64,000 nucleotides of DNA from Arcobacteraceae bacterium (GTDB lineage Bacteria > Campylobacterota > Campylobacteria > Campylobacterales > Arcobacteraceae): the NCBI GenBank assembly GCA_028687375.1, contig JAQUAG010000002.1:186001-250000 (forward strand), read 5' to 3'. Within the stretch, counting starts at the first letter, position 1. Each line of letters opens with the position of its first letter. The notes under the pieces were generated by a model. It had not been told where the DNA came from and did no database searches. It saw only the letters and a program-made list of their open reading frames with translations. The translations under genes were made by a program, and so were the position numbers. Below are positions 37,401 to 44,669 of the stretch, in pieces.

Positions 37401-38239
37401 AAAAACATTTGCTTTATATTTTCATTTTCAAGAGAAGATCTTTTTTGTTCATCAATATCAGAATGCGTACCTGTCATAATAAGTGGTTTTCCATCTTCTT
37501 GATACTGTGTTATACTCCCACGGTCTAGTATCCATTTATAAGAACCGTCTTTACAAAGAACTCTATGTTCACTCGAATAACTTTTACTTCTACCAGATAT
37601 ATAATCTTCAATATCTCTTTCAATTTGAGCTATATCATCTTTATGAACTCTTTTTTCCCACTCTGCAAGGGTATTTGAAATTTCATTTTCCTCAAATCCA
37701 AGCATTTTTTTCCATTGAGGGGAAAAATAAACTTCATCTGTAACAATGTTCCAATCCCATAAACCATCACCATTTTTTTCAATAGCATCCATCCACATCT
37801 GTCTTGAATTTTGAATCTCTTTATTTGCATTATTAAGTTCTTCAATAAGAATTATCTCTTTGGTACAATCGTAAATATATCCTACATAATGGGTAATTTC
37901 TCCATTGTTATAGATAATCGTTGTTGCATCTTTTACCCAAATATATTCCCCATTTGATTTTCTAATCCGATATGGTTCGTGGATGAAGTTTTTTCCTTTA
38001 TTAGCTGAATTATCAGATACCTCTTGAGAGACCCTTTTTAAATCTTCTGGAAAAATAAGATTTGAATATACAACAGAATTTGAGTAAAAATCAGCTTGAG
38101 TATAACCCAATAAGTTTTCAATATTTTTGGAAATACCCTCAACCGACCAAGAGGAGTCATTTTTCCAAATACAAAGAACGACAGGACCCTCTTCAAATAA
38201 TTCTATACTTAGCGATAAATGTTCAAGACTACGATTCAT
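34445..38239 (-). CDS. Soluble histidine kinase with eight PAS domains
   Basis: 1264 residues with no membrane helix. Eight PAS/PAC repeats start near residues 10, 148, 277, 403, 527, 658, 783 and 908, recognisable by GYT..E / GFTREE-type motifs and following PAC strands (for example GYTKEEF, GYTIDEM, GYEKGEL). HisKA follows with IAHQWRQPLN (about His1041), and an ATPase domain ends the protein with NIINNAKDA, DNGGG and GTGLGLS. An orphan cytosolic integrator of several signals. Translated from an ATG; upstream bases 38240-38434 hold no gene. Confidence 0.88.
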   Translation of the reverse strand: MNRSLEHLSLSIELFEEGPVVLCIWKNDSSWSVEGISKNIENLLGYTQADFYSNSVVYSNLIFPEDLKRVSQEVSDNSANKGKNFIHEPYRIRKSNGEYIWVKDATTIIYNNGEITHYVGYIYDCTKEIILIEELNNANKEIQNSRQMWMDAIEKNGDGLWDWNIVTDEVYFSPQWKKMLGFEENEISNTLAEWEKRVHKDDIAQIERDIEDYISGRSKSYSSEHRVLCKDGSYKWILDRGSITQYQEDGKPLIMTGTHSDIDEQKRSSLENENIKQMFLNMFASHNAIMLLVDWENGNIVDANKSASLFYGYTKEEFKLLNISDINKTLKPQLILHMDEAKKNINNDFEFKHTLKDGTIKDVKVHSSPIQTANKTILYSIIEDISQAKANENRLKELSIKVETDRQHYKAIMENASDGVFIMNTEGRLIECSKRAGEMLGYTIDEMKNLFVYDWDISHTKEEALEHVRNTPTNPISFETKHQRKDGSVYDASITVVKIYIMDIAYIYASVRDITESELLKVEILKEQNFISTIINNSNALIAVIGADGVMFRLNQFGQDFVGYSEDEVKSEPYFWKRFLPNQMQDKVVGIIEEAKKGNIKKSFQNSWISKSGEERFFEWSNALVQHPDGTMDYLVTIGIDITEQSKQLKMIQEKNVQIQKAQLKFQTLFEESLDGIALLDPKTQKFIEFNHQAYEMYGYTKEEFSLLTPKDIDAIHDEEQTILTQQNIIKKGWDRFITKHKTKDSVLKDIIVSIRTINMDNSDILHLTFHDITEQKNKEEQLKTLLNEQEALFKVQTTGFVHLKDRHFQWTNETFERMLGYEKGELQAKPARIMYQDEAEYNNYGKEGYKALTTTGVFTREIRCVKKDGTQLFLLTSMTSLKKNSTEAIGIAFDITAMKVQGELIEKQKEEFETIFNYSKDGIAILDLNYKFLNFNNAYLEITGFTREELFTKSCLELTVPEDRQKSIDAFAYILKYGHIQNVEKSCIVNNNKVITVNMSLSLLPDKKRVLLVTKDVSSLKLFESQAKLASMGEMIGNIAHQWRQPLNVISTMASSIAFKQEFGTLTQEEILPDMENIIAQTNYLSRTIDDFRNFIKGGSTENMINIFSVFEKTFSIVRPSLKNNYITVISNIDETLELKGYENELMQAFINIINNAKDALVANEAIEDKYIFIDAKIVDHHCEITIKDNGGGVMLSVINRIFEPYFTTKHQAHGTGLGLSMAYKIITEMHNGTIEVSNIVFEYKQKKYMGACFNIKLFCPRG

Positions 38240-38407
38240 TTTTACTCTTTATAAATCCTATTTCATACTACAATAATTTTAAAATTATCTCTGAAAGGAT
38301 TATATTTTTTATAGAGATTCTACAGAAAATTCTTAATTAAGAACTTAAAATTATAAAGTTTATTACTATTTTATTACATTTGGGAACTATTAGAAAAAAT
38401 TATTCAA

Positions 38408-38431
38408 AGAAGGCAATCTAAATTGCCTTCT
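38408..38431 (-). terminator. clpB terminator hairpin
   Basis: A perfect 10-bp stem AGAAGGCAAT / ATTGCCTTCT with a 4-base loop begins 4 bases after the clpB stop; the minus strand continues with T-rich sequence. The rest of 38240-38434 shows no gene. Confidence 0.8.
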
Positions 38432-38434
38432 TTT

Positions 38435-41011
38435 CTATCCTATATGAACTTCAACACTACCATTTTGATAGTCAAACTCTACCGTTGAACCCTCTTTAAT
38501 TTTATCTTCCAAAATAAGTTCCGCAAGTCTATCTTCAACAATCTCATACAATGCTCGTTTAAGTGGTCTTGCTCCATAATCAGGGTCAAATCCAACACTT
38601 GCAATATACTCTTTTGCTTTTGGAGTAAGAGAAATTTTAATATTTCTAGCCTCTACTTTTTTAGCAATTGAAGCAAACATAATATCTACAATATTTGTAA
38701 TCGCTGCAAGGTTCAGTGCATCAAAGATAATAATATCATCAAGTCTATTTAAAAACTCTGGTTTAAAATGCCCTTTGAGTTCCCCCATCACTTCATTTTT
38801 TCTTTGTTCTCTATCTTTAATATTGATGATTTTTGCACTTCCAATATTTGAAGTTAAGATGATAATTGTATTTTTAAAATCAACCGTAACCCCTTTATTA
38901 TCAGTAAGTCTTCCATCATCTAACACTTGAAGCAAGATATTAAACACATCGATATGAGCTTTTTCAATCTCATCAAAGAGCACTACACTATAAGGTTTTC
39001 TTCGCACCGCTTCTGTGAGTTGTCCCCCTTCATCGTATCCAACATATCCAGCAGGTGCACCCACAAGTTTACTCACAGAGTGTTTTTCCATATATTCAGA
39101 CATATCAAATCTAATAAGTGATTTTTCGTTATCAAATAAAAATCTAGCTAATGTTTTTGCACTTTCAGTTTTTCCCACTCCAGTTGGACCCAAAAACATA
39201 AAACTTCCGATTGGTTTATTATCACTACTTAACCCTGCTTTATTTCTTTTTATCGCCCTTGCTATCGCATGGATTGCCTCATCTTGACCAATTACCTCTT
39301 TTTTGAGGACATCTTCAACCCCTAAAATTCTTTGTTTTTCAGTTGTAAGCATTTTATTTACAGGGATTCCAGTCCATCTGCTCACGATACTTGCGATACT
39401 CTCTTCACTTACAAAGTTTCTTAAAAGTGTTCCAGATTCCTCCATCTTTGCCCAAGTGTTTTCATACTCTTTTATCTGAGTTTCTAGTGCTGGAATATCT
39501 CCATATTCGATTTTTGCAGCCTCTTCAAATCTACTCTCTCTTTTTGCTCTCTCTGCTTTTGTTTTTAGCTCATCTATTTGGATTTTTAAAGCTGAAATCC
39601 CATTAAATGTTTTTTTCTCATTAAGAAATTGATTTTCTAACTTTCTTTTCTCCTCGTTTTTATCGGCTAACTCTTTTTCTATCTCTTCAATTCTTGCACT
39701 ATTTTTATCACTTTTTTCCATTTTAAGGGCTGATTTTTCAACCTCTAAAGTGCTGATTTGTCTTTTAATAACTGAAAGTGCTGTTGGTTCACTTTCAATT
39801 TGCATTTTAAGTTCTGCTGCTGCTTCATCTATCAAATCTATCGCTTTATCTGGCAAAAATCTATCTGTGATATATCTATCACTTAGTTTTGCAGCTGCCA
39901 CTAAAGCACTATCATTTATCGTTACATTGTGATGGGTTTCAAGTTTCTCTTTTATCCCTCTTAGTATTTGTAAAGCTTCATTTACAGAGGGTTCATCCAC
40001 TTTTACAGGTTGAAATCTTCTTTGCATCGCTGCATCTTTTTCAAAATATTTTCTATATTCTTTTAGAGTTGTAGCCCCAATCGTATGAAGTTCCCCTCGT
40101 GCAAGTGCTGGTTTTAGGATATTTGCTGCATCCATAGACCCCTCACTCGCCCCTGCTCCTATAATTGTGTGAATCTCATCGATAAAAAGGATAATATTCC
40201 CGGCTTTTTGCACCTCTTTGATAACCGCTTTGAGTCTATCTTCAAACTCCCCTCTATATTTTGCCCCAGCAATTAAAGCACTCATATCAAGACTGATAAC
40301 TCTTTTGTTCATCAGGCTTGTAGGGACATCGTGGTTTACTATTCTTTGAGCCAACCCTTCAGCAATTGCCGTTTTTCCAGTCCCTGGTTCACCTAGTAAG
40401 ATTGGATTGTTTTTTGTTTTTCGTATCAAGATTTGCATCATTCTACTGATTTGTTCATCTCTTCCAATAACTGGATCTAGTTTCCCATCAATCGCCATTT
40501 TATTAAGGTCAATCCCATATTTACCAAGGGCCTCCAGATTATCATCACTACTCGCACTATCAACTTTAGCTCCACCTCTTATTGCCTCAAGCTCTTTTTT
40601 GATTTCAGTTAAATCGACATATTTCCCAAGTATTTGTTTAAAAGTCGCATCACCAAGATTTGCAATAATCCAACTATCAACAGCCAAAAAGCTATCTCCA
40701 GTTGAACTCATTTGCCCCTCTGCTTTTTGCAAACTATTGGCTACATTTCGCCCTATTTTGATATTTTCTTTTGTGAGGCTTGAAACTTGCGGTAATTTAC
40801 TCGCTACACTTTTTGCTTCAAGTTCAAGTGCAGTTTTATCAATATTCATCTTATTTAAAAGTTGATTTAAAAGGCTACTTGTATTTGTAAGAAGCCCCCA
40901 AAGTATGTGAACTATCTCAACTTCTTGATTTTTATTGTGTAGAGCTAAACTTAGCCCTGATTCTATCGTTTCTCTCATTTGATTTGTTAGTTTTTCAAAA
41001 ATTTTATTCAT
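38435..41011 (-). CDS. clpB: ClpB disaggregase chaperone
   Basis: 858 residues. Double Clp N-domain, first AAA+ with Walker [10 protein letters not shown] and DEIHT, the coiled-coil middle domain (about 410-520), second AAA+ with GPTGVGKTE and FDEIEKA, and the C-terminal GARPLKRA segment. It rescues aggregated proteins with DnaK. I use the ATG at 41011, downstream of CIRCE; the frame is open to 41044, but that start would lie within the operator. It is likely repressed by HrcA and induced by heat. Confidence 0.95.
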   Translation of the reverse strand: MNKIFEKLTNQMRETIESGLSLALHNKNQEVEIVHILWGLLTNTSSLLNQLLNKMNIDKTALELEAKSVASKLPQVSSLTKENIKIGRNVANSLQKAEGQMSSTGDSFLAVDSWIIANLGDATFKQILGKYVDLTEIKKELEAIRGGAKVDSASSDDNLEALGKYGIDLNKMAIDGKLDPVIGRDEQISRMMQILIRKTKNNPILLGEPGTGKTAIAEGLAQRIVNHDVPTSLMNKRVISLDMSALIAGAKYRGEFEDRLKAVIKEVQKAGNIILFIDEIHTIIGAGASEGSMDAANILKPALARGELHTIGATTLKEYRKYFEKDAAMQRRFQPVKVDEPSVNEALQILRGIKEKLETHHNVTINDSALVAAAKLSDRYITDRFLPDKAIDLIDEAAAELKMQIESEPTALSVIKRQISTLEVEKSALKMEKSDKNSARIEEIEKELADKNEEKRKLENQFLNEKKTFNGISALKIQIDELKTKAERAKRESRFEEAAKIEYGDIPALETQIKEYENTWAKMEESGTLLRNFVSEESIASIVSRWTGIPVNKMLTTEKQRILGVEDVLKKEVIGQDEAIHAIARAIKRNKAGLSSDNKPIGSFMFLGPTGVGKTESAKTLARFLFDNEKSLIRFDMSEYMEKHSVSKLVGAPAGYVGYDEGGQLTEAVRRKPYSVVLFDEIEKAHIDVFNILLQVLDDGRLTDNKGVTVDFKNTIIILTSNIGSAKIINIKDREQRKNEVMGELKGHFKPEFLNRLDDIIIFDALNLAAITNIVDIMFASIAKKVEARNIKISLTPKAKEYIASVGFDPDYGARPLKRALYEIVEDRLAELILEDKIKEGSTVEFDYQNGSVEVHIG

Positions 41012-41037
41012 TATATCTACTCCAAAAAGTTTAAATT

Positions 41038-41064
41038 TTAGCACTCTATGTTTATGAGTGCTAA
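41038..41064. promoter_or_regulatory. CIRCE operator (HrcA binding site) of clpB
   Basis: A perfect TTAGCACTC-N9-GAGTGCTAA match, 27 bases upstream of the clpB ATG and just downstream of the promoter. HrcA binding here would block or hinder initiation until heat shock. hrcA itself is outside the window. Confidence 0.96.
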
Positions 41065-41070
41065 TGTGAA

Positions 41071-41100
41071 ATTGTATCAGATATGAAATTGATTTGTCAA
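41071..41100 (-). promoter_or_regulatory. Vegetative promoter of clpB
   Basis: On the minus strand, TTGACA (41100-41095) and TACAAT (41076-41071) are 18 bases apart, directly upstream of CIRCE. A full -35 box is notable in this phylum. Confidence 0.8.
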
Positions 41101-41137
41101 GAGGAAAATATAAAAAGATTTGATTTATTTGTAGAAG

Positions 41138-41300
41138 TTAAAGTAAACTCCCGCTAAAAGCAGAAGTGTTCATCTTCACACTATTTACTAAATCTTTGAT
41201 ATCAGCTCCTCTTTTGATTAGGCTATAAAATTGTATTTCACCCAAGTAAATATTTGTTGTTGTTTCAATAACAAATAATTTTAATTATTACCGATTTCAT
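41138..41300 (-). pseudogene. Possible decayed small coding fragment
   Basis: An ATG at 41300 opens a frame that stops early, but after a one-base correction it continues through ETTTNIYLGEIQF and IKRGADIKDLVNSV to a stop at 41138, about 53 residues. No family recognised. A second, shorter open piece (about 28 codons, reading SARWLYHVIKTSNEIRGW near its middle) lies at about 41365-41465. Both may be relics or chance; the 486-bp gap from 41065 to 41550 holds no intact gene. Confidence 0.3.
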
Positions 41301-41489
41301 TGCTAATTTAATTTTAAGTTTTGTTCCCTAAATGTTGGCAGACCCATTATATTATTTTTTACAATTTATCATTAATTAGTATCCCATCCACGAATTTCGT
41401 TAGATGTTTTTATTACATGATATAGCCATCTTGCAGAAATAAAATATTTTTTGTATTTTTAGTTGTTTCTATATTATAACATTTATCTT

Positions 41490-41524
41490 GAGAGATATTT
41501 GAGCCACAAGGTCAAATATCTCTC
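41490..41524. terminator. Strong hairpin downstream of the DUF2971 gene
   Basis: A perfect 13-bp stem (arm GAGAGATATTTGA) with a 9-base loop, 27 bases after the stop of the minus-strand gene. The U-run is poor (AAGATAAATG follows on that strand), so termination is probable but not certain. Confidence 0.6.
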
Positions 41525-41550
41525 TCCAATTAATTGTTGTACATTTTAGT

Positions 41551-42435
41551 CTATAAACTTCTAAATGGTATTTTTGAGTTTTTTATTTCAATGTCAAGAT
41601 TTAAACTTTTAATAAAAAATTCTAAACTTTCTCTTGCCAACATTTGGTTTGTACTTGGACCTATAACAATTTCTTTAATACTTTTAACATCAAATTTTCT
41701 TTCATAATATGGTATTAAAATATTTGATTTTGTTCTAAAGGAGAGTTCTTTATTTTTATATATTTTAAAGCTTTCATCGTAGTTTTGATAAAAATAATTA
41801 TGGTGTGACATATTAAATATATCTATTTCATCAAATTCTTTATGCATAAAAGTTGCTAGTCTCACTTCTTGTTCTTCTTGAAAACTTATATTTTTAGATT
41901 GTATAACAAACATCAGCCAATAATAGATAGTAGTTTTAAAACATGTTCTTTTATTATTATCAAATTCTCCTTTTTGTGAATATCCAAGTATTAAATCTTC
42001 ACCAAAAGTTTTTGCTAATCGTTGTTTTTCATTTTCATCATATACACAATCGTACACTCTAGGGGAAAACTCATTATGATTTTCTAATTTATCTAGAGCT
42101 TTTTTTTCAAAACCTATTGAGAATCCACCTTCTATTGGGCAATAGCTTCTCCATTGTGAAAGTAAATCACTATTTTTTGAAAACGATGTGGATAAGACTA
42201 AAGTATTGTCAAGTAGAATAAGTAATTCTTTTACAGTTTCTTTTGTTGCATCACTTAAAGTTTTATCATTTTTCTTTAAACAATCATTGATAGATTGTGT
42301 GAGTCTATTATATCCATCTTTAAATTCTTCAGTATCATTTAAAAATTTATGTGATGTCATCCATAATGTATTATTATTTAATATGTTTTGTAATGCATTT
42401 ATATCAGTATAATGATATATAAGTTCCTGACTCAA
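41551..42435 (-). CDS. DUF2971 protein
   Basis: 294 residues, beginning LIYHYTDINALQNILNNNTLW and followed by FLNDTEEFKDG, the hallmark of DUF2971. SKNSDLLSQWRSY and the GFSIGFE segment come next. Function is unknown; members tend to sit in accessory regions, as here. The start is a TTG with AAGGAG nine bases upstream; no ATG is better placed. A hairpin follows the gene. Confidence 0.8.
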   Translation of the reverse strand: MSQELIYHYTDINALQNILNNNTLWMTSHKFLNDTEEFKDGYNRLTQSINDCLKKNDKTLSDATKETVKELLILLDNTLVLSTSFSKNSDLLSQWRSYCPIEGGFSIGFEKKALDKLENHNEFSPRVYDCVYDENEKQRLAKTFGEDLILGYSQKGEFDNNKRTCFKTTIYYWLMFVIQSKNISFQEEQEVRLATFMHKEFDEIDIFNMSHHNYFYQNYDESFKIYKNKELSFRTKSNILIPYYERKFDVKSIKEIVIGPSTNQMLARESLEFFIKSLNLDIEIKNSKIPFRSL

Positions 42436-42550
42436 AATTAATCACTCCTTTTTTGTGTACAACTATTTATTGAAGATACATTATATATAGAACACCCTAA
42501 AAATCAACAAATAACATACACAAAATATGTCGTATATCAAAACACCCTTC

Positions 42551-42806
42551 CTCGTCCCAAGTTGTACTTGGGGATGCATACAACAATCAAAATATCAAGT
42601 AATATACGAATTCCAAAACTAAAGCTTTTGGAACTAGAGCAAAACTTTCCCATTTTCAATACTTTGTTATTGGAGATGGGGATTTTATGTTATCGATTGT
42701 TTTAAAAAATAACCGACTGAAGTCGGTGTTACGAAAAGCTGTAAAGCTGACTTTAGTCGGCTTTCACATTCTCCCCAAGGGACGAGCAAAGAGAAAAATC
42801 CCCATC
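42551..42806. repeat. Hairpin-rich MITE-like or REP-like segment
   Basis: The ends form nested inverted repeats: CTCGTCCC..TTGGGGA (42551-42574) against TCCCCAA-GGGACGAG (42772-42786), and GATGGGGATTTT (42675-42686) against AAAATCCCCATC (42795-42806). Inside, ACCGACT/AGTCGGT (42712-42727) and a similar CTGACT/AGTCGG (about 42746-42762) make two related small hairpins. The left end also folds on itself through CCCAAGT/ACTTGGG. No protein is encoded. It fills most of the 441-bp gap 42436-42876. Confidence 0.6.
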
Positions 42807-42869
42807 CAAAATACTTAAAAATACTATACGACAAACTCTCTAAAACTCATCCAAAACCAATCTTTTTAG
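42806..42869. repeat. 64-bp direct repeat, left copy (flanks toxin-antitoxin pair)
   Basis: Identical to 43541-43584 over its first 44 bases, then about four differences in the last 20. It begins at the edge of the MITE-like segment and ends 7 bases before the toxin stop codon. Confidence 0.9.
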
Positions 42870-42876
42870 AAAAAAA

Positions 42877-43161
42877 CTAGATTAACTTTTCCATATATTT
42901 ATTTATACCGATGATAATAATTTGATTTTTAACAGTATCAATCTTATAAGGAACCACATACCCTTTAAAGATAAGGTCTCTTATATTTTTGTCATTGAAG
43001 TAAATTGATTTTCTATATTTAAAAGGCATATTTGGTATATCATCTATAATTTCATCTAACTCTACTTGAAAATTTAGAGCCTGATTCACACTATCTTGTG
43101 CTATATATTCCATAATAGATTTAAGTTTTTGAAGATAATTGGTATCCCTAATTATTTGCAT
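42877..43161 (-). CDS. RelE/ParE-family toxin
   Basis: 94 residues from MQIIRDTNYLQKLKSIMEYIA, with the RelE/ParE helical pair and the FKYRKSIYF...VVPYKID strand pattern (plasmid-stabilisation family). Predicted mRNA interferase or gyrase poison; the family is clear, the target is not. I use ATG 43161; the frame runs up to 43191 inside the antitoxin gene. It overlaps the antitoxin by 14 bases, the usual antitoxin-first order. Confidence 0.82.
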   Translation of the reverse strand: MQIIRDTNYLQKLKSIMEYIAQDSVNQALNFQVELDEIIDDIPNMPFKYRKSIYFNDKNIRDLIFKGYVVPYKIDTVKNQIIIIGINKYMEKLI

Positions 43162-43414
43162 ATTTAGATTTAAGATTTTCTTTGAAATCATTCATTTGAT
43201 TGGTATATTGTTCTTGTGATAATAACTGTGTATTACCATTTTCAATATTTTCTAAGCATTTATGAAAATATATTTTAGTTTGTTCAAAATCGTTATCTAT
43301 AGCATCATCCTCTTTTACCAAGAAATTTTTGATCATACCCTCTTTCAAACTTTTTATAACAGTTAAAAATGAATTATAATTATCATCTTCTACTTGAAGC
43401 TGTATAGTTCTCAT
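43148..43414 (-). CDS. Antitoxin partner of the RelE/ParE-like toxin
   Basis: 88 residues, beginning MRTIQLQVEDDNYNSFLTVIK, with an acidic centre (KEDDAIDNDFEQ) and a lysine-rich tail. No well-known DNA-binding fold is obvious, so the label rests on size, order and overlap with the toxin. AAGGGG lies before the ATG. The promoter region is the 120 bases between it and the right direct repeat. Confidence 0.72.
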   Translation of the reverse strand: MRTIQLQVEDDNYNSFLTVIKSLKEGMIKNFLVKEDDAIDNDFEQTKIYFHKCLENIENGNTQLLSQEQYTNQMNDFKENLKSKYANN

Positions 43415-43540
43415 CTTTACCCCTTTTTTCTTTTATTGTATCTTGTTTTGAATATAAAATTGTTTATAAATTTAGATTTAACAAAAGAGTTTCACAAAGA
43501 AATTATCCCAAAAGAATGACTAAAAAGAAAAAATTTCAAG

Positions 43541-43604
43541 CCAAAATACTTAAAAATACTATACGACAAACTCTCTAAAACTCACACAAACCCAATCTTT
43601 TTAG
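43541..43604. repeat. 64-bp direct repeat, right copy
   Basis: Same orientation as 42806-42869; the 44-bp core is perfect. The pair encloses the toxin-antitoxin genes and their promoter region (671 bases between copies). Confidence 0.9.
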
Positions 43605-43650
43605 TTCCCTCTTTTGCTTCATTTTGAATATTTTGCTTATTTGAAATCAT
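43582..43650 (-). other. 22-codon open frame directly after ORF6N copy 2
   Basis: ATG 43650 follows the ORF6N stop with no gap; the peptide reads MISNKQNIQNEAKEGTKKIG and stops in the direct repeat. It may be the first codons of a gene lost when the repeat formed, or chance. Confidence 0.3.
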
Positions 43651-44526
43651 TTATTTTAGCCTCTCTAAAACTTCCAAAGCCCCCATCTCAAATTTTGAAA
43701 ATGCAAACCATTTTTTACCCAAATCTTTAAGACTAGCTCCGATATGATAAATCTCTTTATCATCAATGATTATAAATCTATCATGAGAGTCTTTAAAAGT
43801 TTTTATCGTGATATTGTCATATTGTGTATTGTATTTTTCTAAATCTAATTTGAGTTGTTTTGATATGATGTGGGTATAGATAGTTACTTTTATATTTGGT
43901 ATCTTAGAAAATATAGTAAGGGTACTATCATCTATATAGTTATCGATAAGTATAATTTTGTTATTTGCTTCCCTTATTAAATCAGATATAAAACTATAAG
44001 CATCAAAAATTTGACCGTTATAAAATATACCTTGTGTTGGTTTTAATTGTTTTGATTCTAAAGCATCAAATATTTTATCAAATTTTTCATCTATCTCTAT
44101 TTTATCTTTTAATCTTAAAGTTTCAATATTGTCAAGTCTTTGAAAAATAGACCCATTTTGAGATAAAAACTTTCTCATTTGTGCAAATGTTCTAATGATA
44201 GAGATAGTTACATCTGAAGCAATTTTACTTTTTAAAATAGTTGCCAACATATAAACACCCTGTTCTGTAAATACTTTAGTATTATATTTACGATGTATTC
44301 CTCGACTATTCTTTAAGGTCAAAATTTTTGACCTTAAAGAATTTTCTTCTTCACTAGTCAATTCAAAATAAAAATCTTCAGGAAATTTAACAATATTATT
44401 TCTAACTGCTTGATTTATATGTTTTGTTTCTACTCCATATAGTTCTGCTAAATCTTTATCTAACATCACCTGTACATTGCGTACTGTATATATTTTATTA
44501 TGTATATCTTGAATTGCTAGTTCCAT
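43651..44526 (-). CDS. ORF6N-domain protein with PLD-like C-terminal domain, copy 2
   Basis: 291 residues. The ORF6N domain (NKIYTVRNVQVMLDKDLAEL, then KVFTEQGVYML) and the C-terminal HDRFIIID...HIGASLKDLGKKWFAFSK domain closely match copy 1 at 8603, and the 3' part is also alike at DNA level. AAGGTA precedes the ATG. It is divergent from the RhuM/PLD gene, which has the same C-terminus, across about 140 bases. The coding sequence contains a 35-bp palindrome. Confidence 0.85.
   Translation of the reverse strand: MELAIQDIHNKIYTVRNVQVMLDKDLAELYGVETKHINQAVRNNIVKFPEDFYFELTSEEENSLRSKILTLKNSRGIHRKYNTKVFTEQGVYMLATILKSKIASDVTISIIRTFAQMRKFLSQNGSIFQRLDNIETLRLKDKIEIDEKFDKIFDALESKQLKPTQGIFYNGQIFDAYSFISDLIREANNKIILIDNYIDDSTLTIFSKIPNIKVTIYTHIISKQLKLDLEKYNTQYDNITIKTFKDSHDRFIIIDDKEIYHIGASLKDLGKKWFAFSKFEMGALEVLERLK
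44308..44342. repeat. Perfect 35-bp intragenic inverted repeat in ORF6N copy 2
   Basis: Two 17-base arms (left arm ATTCTTTAAGGTCAAAA) around one central base, at the codons for NSLRSKILTLKN. The position matches the palindrome of copy 1, but arm sequence differs on both sides in a compensating way. Confidence 0.95.
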
Positions 44527-44669
44527 TTTATTTACCTTGTATAATTTTATTTTACAAACTATAACACAAAATATTTTTTCAACTTAAAAACATTGCAATC
44601 TGACATACTTTTAAATAAAAATAAAAATTTATGTTATTGTTATCAAAACAATTTATTAAAGGTGATGCT

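Noticed and set aside
39015-40865. Several plus-strand frames over clpB, up to 152 codons
   Set aside because: All lie opposite conserved AAA+ motifs of ClpB and have Ser/Leu-rich shadow composition.
41011-41044. Longer clpB start at 41044
   Set aside because: It would place the CIRCE operator inside the coding sequence; ATG 41011 matches ClpB N-termini.
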